Translations under genes and position numbers: made by a program
Notes under the pieces: model-generated
Told to the model about the DNA's origin: nothing
The model's input: the letters and a program-made list of their open reading frames with translations, nothing else
The model's database searches: none
Shown: in pieces, positions 8,278 to 15,917 of the stretch
How the letters are laid out: every line of letters starts with the position of its first letter
How positions within the stretch are numbered: the stretch's first letter is position 1
From: an uncultured Collinsella sp.
GTDB taxonomy: Bacteria > Actinomycetota > Coriobacteriia > Coriobacteriales > Coriobacteriaceae
DNA: 30,793 bases
Direction: 5' to 3'
Assembly (NCBI GenBank): GCA_959596505.1
Contig: CAUFWM010000015.1
Location: 1-30,793 of the forward strand

Positions 8278-9432
8278 CTAGAAGCTGCCGCGCTTGAGGA
8301 AGTCAGGAAGCTCAAACTGGTCGTTGCCAAAGTTGGGGAGCTCGGTACCACCGACGTTGCGAGTCGGGGCAGCCTGAGCCGGGCTCGTGGCAGGAGCGGT
8401 GCGCTGCGGCTCGGTAGAAGCAGCGGCCTTGCTCTGGGACTGCTGTGCAGCGAAGAGCTCGTCCTGACGGTTGACGTTGGAGTCGGAGAAGCCCGTAGCG
8501 ATGACGGTAATACGCACCTGATCGCCCAGGGACTCGTCGACAACGGTACCGAAGATGATGTTGGCCTCGGGGTCGACGGCGTTGGCGACAACGTCGGCAG
8601 CGTCGCTGATCTCCTGAATACCCAGGTCCTTGGAACCGGCAATGGAAAGCAGGACGCGCGTAGCGCCATCGATGGAGCTCTCGAGCAGCGGGCTGGAAAT
8701 AGCCTGCTGGGCAGCGTCGACGGCACGGGTGTCCCCAGAAGCGGTACCGATACCCATCATGGCGGTACCGGCCTGCTTCATGATGGTCTTAACATCGGCG
8801 AAGTCCAGGTTGATGATACCGGGGACGGTGATGAGGTCGGTGATGCCCTGGGTGCCCTGGGAAAGGACGCCATCGGCGATTGCGAAGGCCTCAAGCATGG
8901 TGGTCTTCTTCTCGGCGATGTCGAGCAGCTTGTCGTTAGGGATAACGATCATGGTGTCGACGCAGTCGGAAAGCGTCTTAATGCCTTCTTCGGCGCTCTT
9001 CTTGCGCTTGCGGCCCTCAAACGTAAAGGGCTTGGTCACGACGGCGACGGTCAGCGCGCCGACCTCGTTCATCGCGATATCGGCAACGATGGGGGCAGCG
9101 CCGGTACCGGTGCCGCCGCCCTCGCCGCAGGTGATGAACACCATATCGGCGCCAGCGAGCGCCTCGGCGATGTCGTCGCGGGACTCATCGGCGGCCTTAC
9201 GGCCGACCTCGGGGTTGGCGCCAGCGCCCAGGCCGCGGGTCAGGTCGGTGCCGATGTGCACCTTGATATCGGCATCAGAGATCGCGAGTGCCTGAGCATC
9301 GGTGTTGATGGCAACAAACTCGACGCCGCGGATACCCTCTTCGATCATTCGATTGACCGCGTTGGTACCGCCGCCGCCGACGCCGACCACCTTAATGACG
9401 GCAAGGTAGTTGTTGATCTCTGTCTCGTGCAT
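8278..9432 (-). CDS. ftsZ: Cell division GTPase FtsZ
   Basis: The 384-residue product is the tubulin homologue that polymerises into the Z ring. The N-terminal nucleotide-binding part begins IKVVGVGGGGTNAVNRMI. The tubulin signature GGGTGTGAAP is at about residues 104-113. The T7-loop region reads NLDFADVKTIMKQAGTAMMGIG, supplying the acidic residues for GTP hydrolysis. A variable Gln/Ser/Ala/Pro-rich linker (about 315-370) leads to the conserved C-terminal peptide LPDFLKRGSF, which in this kind of bacterium should dock SepF, since no ftsA is present here. The ATG at 9432 has GGAGG seven bases upstream; the longer frame to 9462 adds nothing conserved. It is the last gene of the dcw cluster. 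Confidence 0.98.
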   Translation of the reverse strand: MHETEINNYLAVIKVVGVGGGGTNAVNRMIEEGIRGVEFVAINTDAQALAISDADIKVHIGTDLTRGLGAGANPEVGRKAADESRDDIAEALAGADMVFITCGEGGGTGTGAAPIVADIAMNEVGALTVAVVTKPFTFEGRKRKKSAEEGIKTLSDCVDTMIVIPNDKLLDIAEKKTTMLEAFAIADGVLSQGTQGITDLITVPGIINLDFADVKTIMKQAGTAMMGIGTASGDTRAVDAAQQAISSPLLESSIDGATRVLLSIAGSKDLGIQEISDAADVVANAVDPEANIIFGTVVDESLGDQVRITVIATGFSDSNVNRQDELFAAQQSQSKAAASTEPQRTAPATSPAQAAPTRNVGGTELPNFGNDQFELPDFLKRGSF

Positions 9433-9585
9433 GTCGGTCCTCCGAACAAAGGTTATTGCCATAGCATGGGTTGACCCCTGCGCACATTAACCTTCAAGTT
9501 GAAAGTAAATGCAAAGGTAAACCGTATTATGTTTGCACATTATGAACGTATCAGTCAAATAATTGACGGTGAAAACCAAACAAAC

Positions 9586-9614
9586 CAGATAAACGGCGCG
9601 GTATGCCCCGTCAA
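9586..9614 (-). promoter_or_regulatory. Possible ftsZ promoter
   Basis: The 198-base gap between ftsQ and ftsZ contains TTGACG (9609-9614) and TATCTG (9586-9591) on the minus strand with a 17-base spacer. The -35 is good and the -10 poor. Downstream in the leader are a small inverted repeat GTCAA-ATAA-TTGAC (9554-9567) and the near-palindrome TTCAAGTTGAA (9493-9503). The unusual length and AT-richness of this gap within a tightly packed cluster suggest separate control of ftsZ. Confidence 0.4.
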
Positions 9615-9630
9615 CAAAGGCGAGAAAACG

Positions 9631-10899
9631 CTACGAGGTCGGTGCGTTCCTAAACGTATAGTTGCCAGGAGATCGAACGTTGATATACGTCACGCCCTCC
9701 ACCTGCGAAAGCAGCTTGGTCACGATACGCTCCTTTTTGGCAATGTCGTCCGAATCTCCGAGCGACACCTCGATACCGTTATCGAGATTCGCCGAGATGG
9801 CCTCGACCGAGGGCGTGGAAATATCCTTGACCTGGCCCAGGAACTCGCTCGAGAAACCGCGGACGTAATCCAGGCCGGCCTTGACGGCCTTGGAATTTAC
9901 GGCTTGCCCCGAAACCGGTGCGACATCGGCCGAGACATCGGTCAACAGCACGGCACCGTAATGTTTAGCGAGTGCCAGGGCGGCATCGATACCGTTTAGG
10001 GTGTTGGCACCCTCCCCCGTTGTAATGACATTGCCCTGGTCGTCAACATCGACCGAGGTAGACAGTGGTGCAATCCATGTGTCATCGTCCCCGATCGCCC
10101 AGGCAAGATCGTCGGAGCTAATGTAGGCGATTGCGATAACTTTGCGTTCCGTCGGCGTGATGATGAGCGTATGGGGAAATTGACGTTGGACATCCACGCC
10201 CGAGACCCACGGATTTTGCTTAAGGCCCTCGGTGATCTGGTCGGGATTCACATTGAACAGCGACGTGTTCTCGGGCAGATCGATCAGCTGGATGGCATCG
10301 TGCTTGGTCACATGCTCGCTGCCCTGGATCTGAATATCGGTAGCGGCGAACAGGCCAGAGTTAATGACGACGACGGCAACGACTGCAAGCGCTGCCAGAG
10401 CGGCAAGGATGCCGCCCACGATTTTGCCCTTGCCCTTAACGGCAGAAGCGGCACCCGCCGCATGATTTGCCAGGGCGCCGATCGATGACAACGGATTAGA
10501 GCCCTTTTTGCCCGATTGCGGTTTTGCGGAGGCCGACACCGACGTCAGCATACGTGGCTTAGATGCACCCAGCGCGCGACCGGGACGCGTCACCTTTGCC
10601 CCCAACGAGGGCTTGGGCGACGCTATGGGGCGAGAAGGTATGGCGCCCATCGCCGGTTTGGGCGTCACCGAGGGACGTGCCACCGGACGAGCAACATTTT
10701 TGGCCGCGGGGCGTCCGCCAAGCTGCGAACCGGCAGTCGAACGCTTGGCAGGCCGCACGGACCCAGCAGGCTTAGAAGGCATAACGGATTTACGTTGAGG
10801 CTGAGACGGTGCGCCGGAACGCCCTCCGGCGCGGCGGAAGGTTGGTTTCGATGCTCTAGAAGCCGAGGAATTTAACTTCCGGTCTGAGCTCGATGCCAT
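9631..10899 (-). CDS. ftsQ: Cell division protein FtsQ (POTRA domain)
   Basis: The 422-residue product has the FtsQ/DivIB layout: a cytoplasmic N terminus, one membrane helix (about 165-187, IVGGILAALAALAVVAVVVI), then an extracellular POTRA domain starting FAATDIQIQGSEHVTKHDAIQLI and containing NPWVSGVDVQRQFPHTLIITPTERKVIA, and a beta domain. It links the septal synthase to the FtsL-like protein. The N-terminal region is unusually long (about 160 residues) and made almost wholly of Lys, Arg, Pro, Ala, Ser and Gly, so it is disordered and very basic, with repeated short words such as RPVARPSVTPKPAMG. The start at 10899 overlaps the end of murB by 44 bases, with GAGGGAGG just upstream. Next in order is ftsZ after 198 bases. 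Confidence 0.9.
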   Translation of the reverse strand: MASSSDRKLNSSASRASKPTFRRAGGRSGAPSQPQRKSVMPSKPAGSVRPAKRSTAGSQLGGRPAAKNVARPVARPSVTPKPAMGAIPSRPIASPKPSLGAKVTRPGRALGASKPRMLTSVSASAKPQSGKKGSNPLSSIGALANHAAGAASAVKGKGKIVGGILAALAALAVVAVVVINSGLFAATDIQIQGSEHVTKHDAIQLIDLPENTSLFNVNPDQITEGLKQNPWVSGVDVQRQFPHTLIITPTERKVIAIAYISSDDLAWAIGDDDTWIAPLSTSVDVDDQGNVITTGEGANTLNGIDAALALAKHYGAVLLTDVSADVAPVSGQAVNSKAVKAGLDYVRGFSSEFLGQVKDISTPSVEAISANLDNGIEVSLGDSDDIAKKERIVTKLLSQVEGVTYINVRSPGNYTFRNAPTS

Positions 10900-11767
10900 A
10901 CGCCTCCCTCACCTTTCCGTGCACATGTCTGATAACCGCGGCCACGTCATCGGCCGAGGCGGTTCCGTTATTAACGATAAAATTAGCGTGTACGGGCGAA
11001 ACTTCCGCGCCGCCAACCGAAAAACCCTTTAATCCACAATCCTCGATAAGCTTGCCCACGCTCGCATCGGGCGGGTTGCGAAATACCGACCCGCAGGATG
11101 CACAGCCCATGGGCTGTGTGCGCTTACGCCGCGTCAGGTACCGCTCCATACGTTCACGGATATCGGCCTTGGGCGCAGGTTTGAGCTTGAGCACGCACTC
11201 CAGAATGATCTCGTTACGCGGCAGGCTGCATTCACGGTAGCCCCAAGCGATCTCCGAGCCCGCGTAATGTTTGATGCCGGAGCTCGGGTCAAACGTAACG
11301 ACATCTTCGACCAGCGAGCCAATCCACTCGGTTCGCGTGCCGGCATTCATGGACACGGCGCCGCCAACGGAGCCGGGAATACCGACCGCAAACTCAAGGC
11401 CCGAAAGGCTGCGCGACAGCGCGTCGTTGACTAGGCGAGCGAATATCACGCCCGCACCGACCGTCAGCGTACAACCGTCTTCGGCGACAACCGTACGCTG
11501 GAACTCACGCCCCAACGAAATGACGGCGCCGCGATAGCCTGCATCGGCAACAAGCAGATTAGATCCCTTGCCGATAATGACCCACGGCACCTGCTCACGA
11601 TCGAGCACCGCCACGGCGCGACGCAAGGCATGATAGCTGTGACACGTCACAAAGAGGTCCGCCTTGCCGCCGATACGATAGCTCGTATGGCGCGCGAGGC
11701 GTTCATCCTCAATTATGTCCGTATCGATCATGCCCGAAAGCGCCATGACGGCGTTAAACAGACCCAT
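10856..11767 (-). CDS. murB: UDP-N-acetylmuramate dehydrogenase MurB
   Basis: The 303-residue product is the FAD enzyme that reduces UDP-GlcNAc-enolpyruvate to UDP-MurNAc with NADPH in the cytoplasm. FAD-binding stretches are visible: NTSYRIGG-like HTSYRIGGKAD, VIIGKGSNLLVAD, and GLEFAVGIPGSVGGAVSMNAG, with GYRECSL later. The catalytic serine sits in CASCGSVFRNP, which with the overall length points to the type II (Gram-positive) form. The glutamate-bearing end is GLKGFSVGGAEVSPVHANFIVN. It starts five bases after murC, with no strong Shine-Dalgarno site, so translation may be coupled to murC. Its 3' end overlaps ftsQ. Confidence 0.96.
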   Translation of the reverse strand: MGLFNAVMALSGMIDTDIIEDERLARHTSYRIGGKADLFVTCHSYHALRRAVAVLDREQVPWVIIGKGSNLLVADAGYRGAVISLGREFQRTVVAEDGCTLTVGAGVIFARLVNDALSRSLSGLEFAVGIPGSVGGAVSMNAGTRTEWIGSLVEDVVTFDPSSGIKHYAGSEIAWGYRECSLPRNEIILECVLKLKPAPKADIRERMERYLTRRKRTQPMGCASCGSVFRNPPDASVGKLIEDCGLKGFSVGGAEVSPVHANFIVNNGTASADDVAAVIRHVHGKVREAYGIELRPEVKFLGF

Positions 11768-11772
11768 GGGGT

Positions 11773-13191
11773 TTAAGCGTCTTTCTTGGCAGTCAGATAC
11801 TCGATGAACTCGGGGCCGACCGTCGTGACGTCGCCGGCGCCCATGGTAAGCAGCAGATCGCCCTCGCCCACCATCTTCTCGAGCTCCTCATTGAGCTCAA
11901 GACGGCTCGAGCAGTACACGACCTCCTTGCCGGGATGCTTGGCGCGCACGGTATCGGCAAGCATCTTGGACGTGACGCCCGGGATGGGCATCTCGCCGGC
12001 AGAGAACACGTCAATCAACAGCAGCTTGTCAGCATTGGCGAATGCGTCGGCAAAGTCATCGCACAGAGCCTGCAGGCGCGAATAGCGGTGCGGCTGGAAC
12101 ACGACGTCGACATGTTTGTAGCCCAGCGAAGAGGCAGCAGCGAGCGTCGCCTTGATCTCGGTGGGATGATGGCCGTAATCGTCAACCACCGTGATGCCGT
12201 CGATATCGCCCACGTGGGTAAAGCGACGGCGGACGCCTTCAAAACTCGAAAGTGCCTTAGCGGCGGCGTCGATATCGAGGCCTAGGACATGGGCGACGGT
12301 CAATACGGCCGTGGCGTTGAGCATGTTGTGACGACCGGGGTTGCTCTTAATCTCGACAGCGTGCTCGGTGCCGTCCTCAAAGCGAACGATAAAGTCGCTC
12401 TGGATGCCCTTGACATCCGGATGCACGCAGACGATGTCGTTGGTCTCGGCAAAGCCATAGGAAAGCACATGACGGCCCGTCGACTTGGCAAGCTCGACCA
12501 GATGCGGGTCCTCGCCACAGACGATGACCGTGCCGTCCTCGCCCACCAGACTCATAAACTTGGCGAAGGTGGCCTCGATCTCCTCGATACCCGAGTAATG
12601 ATCGAGATGGTCGGCCTCGACGTTGGTCACGATGACCACATTGGGGTTAAGGAACAGGAAGGAGCTGTCGGACTCATCCGCCTCGGCGACAAAATAGTCG
12701 CCCGAGCCGTTCTTGCCGTTGGTATCGTAGCCCTCGACAATGCCACCGATCAGGAAGCTGGGGTCCAGACCCATGCGGTCGAGCATGGTGGCACACATCG
12801 AAGAGGTCGTGGTCTTGCCATGAGTACCGGCGACGGCGACGGTGGTGTAGCCGTGGCCCAGAGCCGAGAGCATCTTGGCGCGAGGCCACACGGGAATACC
12901 CAGCTCGCGCGCACGGACGAGCTCGGGGTTGGACTCGGGAATAGCGGTAGAGACCACGACGACGTCGGGCTTGACCTCGTCGATGGTGGCGGCCTCATGG
13001 CCCACATGCACCTTCACGCCGGCGCGGGTAAGCTGGCGAATATAGCGCGACGTCTTAAGGTCGGAGCCGGTAACGACATAGCCGCGCTCGTGAAGGACGA
13101 GGGCGATGCCGCTCATGCCGGCGCCACCGATACCGATAAAATGGGCGCTCTTGAAATCGGGCGCGGAGGTTGCAGTCTGGGAATCAGCCAT
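11773..13191 (-). CDS. murC: UDP-N-acetylmuramate--L-alanine ligase MurC
   Basis: The 472-residue product adds the first amino acid, L-Ala, to UDP-MurNAc using ATP. The N-terminal UDP-binding domain starts HFIGIGGAGMSGIALVL, typical of MurC. The ATP-binding P-loop is AGTHGKTTTSSM, with its lysine near residue 123. The central domain has VEADHLDHY, and the C-terminal domain includes DDYGHHPTEIKATL and FQPHRYSR. The frame also opens at a GTG nine codons upstream, but the ATG at 13191 is preferred: AAGGAG lies about 11 bases upstream and homologues start near here. It lies 97 bases after murG and is followed closely by murB. Confidence 0.96.
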   Translation of the reverse strand: MADSQTATSAPDFKSAHFIGIGGAGMSGIALVLHERGYVVTGSDLKTSRYIRQLTRAGVKVHVGHEAATIDEVKPDVVVVSTAIPESNPELVRARELGIPVWPRAKMLSALGHGYTTVAVAGTHGKTTTSSMCATMLDRMGLDPSFLIGGIVEGYDTNGKNGSGDYFVAEADESDSSFLFLNPNVVIVTNVEADHLDHYSGIEEIEATFAKFMSLVGEDGTVIVCGEDPHLVELAKSTGRHVLSYGFAETNDIVCVHPDVKGIQSDFIVRFEDGTEHAVEIKSNPGRHNMLNATAVLTVAHVLGLDIDAAAKALSSFEGVRRRFTHVGDIDGITVVDDYGHHPTEIKATLAAASSLGYKHVDVVFQPHRYSRLQALCDDFADAFANADKLLLIDVFSAGEMPIPGVTSKMLADTVRAKHPGKEVVYCSSRLELNEELEKMVGEGDLLLTMGAGDVTTVGPEFIEYLTAKKDA

Positions 13192-13288
13192 GTGCTCGTG
13201 TACTCCTTGCGTAAACACTGCCTGTAACCCGTCTACTGTACCGCACCTACCGCATCCGCGCGAGGGCGGCCCGCGATATCCCGTCTAA

Positions 13289-14404
13289 CTAACGCAATCC
13301 TTCTACCGCGTCTGCCAAAAGGACGGCAGCGCGGTCCTGGGCCAAACCGCGAGCCGCCTGGCGCATGGCATCGCGCGCCTGCGCATCATCGATAAGATGC
13401 AGCAGCTCATCGGCAAACGCCTGGGTATCGATATCGGCATCGGCGCAGAGCACGCCAGCACCGGCATCGACCAGATAGCGGGCATTGGTGGTCTGATGAT
13501 CGGCCGTCGCATGAGGATACGGCACCAGTACCGAAGGTGTGGCAAGGGCCGCGATCTCGGCAACGCTCGAAGCGCCCGAGCGCGAGAGGACCAAATCGGC
13601 CGCGGCCAGCATATCGCCCATATTGTCAATGTAGGGCTGGACGCGGTACCGCTTCGCCTCCTCGGGCATCAGGGCAAGAGCACGCTCGGTGTCCTCGAAG
13701 CCATCGGCGCCCGTCGAATGCAAAACATAGAGATTATCGCGCGAGAGCAACTCGTTTTTAAGCGAAGCCACGCGCTCATTAAGATGTTGAGCACCAAGTG
13801 AGCCGCCAAAAACCAGCAGGAGTGTGGCGTCCTCAGGCACGTCGAGAGCCCTGCGACCGCGAACCCGATCCCCCTCGATCACAGAACGGCGCACGGGGTT
13901 GCCGGTCATGAGCACATGGTCAGGATCGCCCTCGCGCTCAAACACGGAACGTGCTGCCGGCACCGAGATGCAAACGCGGGCGGCATGCGAACTCATCATC
14001 TTGTTAGCAAGGCCCGGAACGGAGTTCTGTTCGTGCAGCAGATACGGAATGCCCGCGTCTTTGCACCAGTCCAGAAGCGGGACCTCGACATAGGCGCCAA
14101 AACCTATAGCGACATCGGGCTTGCAGGCTTTAGAAAAATGGCTGCCGAGCGTGCGCTTCGCCTTATAGACACGCCACAGCGAGCTCAATGCCGTCCAAGG
14201 GCGAGAGCGGTCGAAGCCCGTAACCGTAATCGGCACAAAATCGAACCCTGCCTCGGGAACCAGACGACCCTCGAGCTTATGCGACTGACCCACAAACACA
14301 ACGTGGTGGCCACGGTCACGTAGCTCCTCGGCCAAGGCGAGTGCGGGGTTGATATGTCCCGCCGTGCCGCCGGCTGCGATAGCAACGGTCATCTTATCGG
14401 TCAT
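13289..14404 (-). CDS. murG: UDP-GlcNAc--lipid I N-acetylglucosaminyltransferase MurG
   Basis: The 371-residue product makes lipid II from lipid I on the inner face of the membrane (family GT28). The N-terminal glycine-rich loop AAGGTAGHINPALALAEEL, the membrane-proximal TVTGFDRSRP, LLHEQNSVPGLANK, the sugar-nucleotide loop VFGGSLGAQHLNE, and the C-terminal donor-site block ADLVLSRSGASSVAEIAAL followed by PYPHATADHQTTNARYL are all visible. Its first 11 bases overlap the end of ftsW; AAGGGA lies about six bases upstream of the ATG at 14404. Length is normal. The end is 97 bases before murC, a gap with no clear terminator. Confidence 0.97.
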   Translation of the reverse strand: MTDKMTVAIAAGGTAGHINPALALAEELRDRGHHVVFVGQSHKLEGRLVPEAGFDFVPITVTGFDRSRPWTALSSLWRVYKAKRTLGSHFSKACKPDVAIGFGAYVEVPLLDWCKDAGIPYLLHEQNSVPGLANKMMSSHAARVCISVPAARSVFEREGDPDHVLMTGNPVRRSVIEGDRVRGRRALDVPEDATLLLVFGGSLGAQHLNERVASLKNELLSRDNLYVLHSTGADGFEDTERALALMPEEAKRYRVQPYIDNMGDMLAAADLVLSRSGASSVAEIAALATPSVLVPYPHATADHQTTNARYLVDAGAGVLCADADIDTQAFADELLHLIDDAQARDAMRQAARGLAQDRAAVLLADAVEGLR

Positions 14405-15908
14405 GGTAGTCCCTTCGTACGCGCGGCCCCTGGTCGTCGGTGCGCAAGCGCGCCGACGGGTCCGAATTCAAGTCGATCCGATTATATCCGCCACCCGTAT
14501 TGCGCGGCGTTGGTCGTTGCGAGCGACTCTGCGGCGCCGAGCGCGGACGGGCATCCGACTCCGAAGCAAAACCGTTCAAGACGGTAAAACCGCCACGCGA
14601 CGAGCGCTCCCCACGCGTATGGGGAACACCGGCAGTGCTCTCGTCCATAACGGCAAAGCTATCGCGACGACGATCGTATTCATCGCGTCGAGCGCTCTCG
14701 TGCGACACGCGCAAAATAAGCCCGGCGAGCATGAGCGACACGATAATCGACGAGCCGCCATAGCTGATAAACGGCAGCGGCTTACCCGTCATAGGAAACA
14801 CGTTGAGAATACCCAGCGCGTTGATCAAAAACTGCACCGCGAGGATAACCGCAGAGCCCGAAGCCATGAGCGCCCCGCGACGATCGGCGGCCTGCTCGGC
14901 AATTCGAAACGCCGAGTAGATCAGCATCGCAAACACCAAGAAAAACAGCAGCGTCCCCAAAAAGCCAACCTCCTCGCCAATGATGGCCAGGATGTAGTCG
15001 TTGTGTGCCTCGGGCAAATACGAGTACTTCATGGTTGAGTTGCCGATACCGCGGCCGAACAGTCCGCCCGAAGCAAACGCCATAATGGCGAGCGTTGCCT
15101 GATACCCGTCTCCATATTCATCTGCCCAAGGGTTCAAGAGAACCTGAATGCGCACCATACGGTACGGCTCGACGACAAGAGCGATCACGATGATGACGGC
15201 GCCAGCAAGAATCGCACCGATAATGTATTTTGGGTCAAGGCCGGCAAAGAGCGCCATGCACATGATCGTCAACAGAATAATCAGGATGGTGCCAAAGTCG
15301 GGCTGAATAAAAATCAAGACGAGCGATATGCCCAAATATAAGCCCATGCCCTTAAGGAACTCATTGATGTTACCGCCGGGCGAAAACACGCGATCGAGCA
15401 TGATGGCAGAATAGGCAATGGCAAACGGCTTGAGAAACTCCGATGGCTGAAACTGAATGCCGGCAATGCTCAGCCAACGCGTAGCGCCACGGCTGCCGCT
15501 ACCAAAGAGGAACACCGCAAGCAGCAAGATCATCATAGCGATAAGGGCAAGTTTAAGCGCCCCTTCTCCAAACCAGCTATCGGGTGCAACGCGCGCGATG
15601 AACTCGAGGGCAGCTACACCGACGACAGTGAACATAAACTGCCGGAACAAAAAGTAGGTCGCGGAGTCGTTCTCGTGAAGCGCCTCGACTGAAGAAGCCG
15701 AGTACACCATAAGCAGGCCAAAACAGACCAGCGAGAACAGGCAGGTCAAAAAGACCAGGCGGGGTCGCATGATACGTGCGGGGACGCCGGCGATATAACG
15801 TTCGCCGATGCCCTGCGTGCGACGACCGGCGCGCGGCGTGATGCACTGCGAGGAAGCACGGTCCGAGTCGGGCCTCCTCATATTCTGTCGGGGGCTCTCC
15901 TCTCTCAC
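14394..15908 (-). CDS. ftsW: Septal peptidoglycan glycosyltransferase FtsW (SEDS)
   Basis: The 504-residue product is a SEDS polymerase that, paired with FtsI, makes septal glycan strands from lipid II. About ten membrane helices start at RLVFLTCLFSLVCFGLLMVYS. Signature blocks are WLSIAGIQFQPSEFLKPF, IFIQPDFGTILIILLT, GDGYQATLAIMAFASGGLFGRG and YLPEAHNDYILAIIGEEVGFLG, ending in FPMTGKPLPFISYGGSSI. Both ends are extended: a 45-residue basic N terminus and a C-terminal disordered tail of about 110 residues rich in Arg, Ser, Pro and Gly. The start is uncertain among TTG 15914, GTG 15908 and ATG 15881. GTG 15908 has AGGGG six bases upstream, overlapping the murD stop, and is preferred. Confidence 0.95.
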   Translation of the reverse strand: MREESPRQNMRRPDSDRASSQCITPRAGRRTQGIGERYIAGVPARIMRPRLVFLTCLFSLVCFGLLMVYSASSVEALHENDSATYFLFRQFMFTVVGVAALEFIARVAPDSWFGEGALKLALIAMMILLLAVFLFGSGSRGATRWLSIAGIQFQPSEFLKPFAIAYSAIMLDRVFSPGGNINEFLKGMGLYLGISLVLIFIQPDFGTILIILLTIMCMALFAGLDPKYIIGAILAGAVIIVIALVVEPYRMVRIQVLLNPWADEYGDGYQATLAIMAFASGGLFGRGIGNSTMKYSYLPEAHNDYILAIIGEEVGFLGTLLFFLVFAMLIYSAFRIAEQAADRRGALMASGSAVILAVQFLINALGILNVFPMTGKPLPFISYGGSSIIVSLMLAGLILRVSHESARRDEYDRRRDSFAVMDESTAGVPHTRGERSSRGGFTVLNGFASESDARPRSAPQSRSQRPTPRNTGGGYNRIDLNSDPSARLRTDDQGPRVRRDYHDR

Positions 15909-15917
15909 CGGCAACCC

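Noticed and set aside
8064..8726. Upstream extension of the pgeF frame into ftsZ
   Set aside because: It reads through the ftsZ terminator and 3' end in a shadow frame; AGGAGG before the ATG at 8063 marks the real start.
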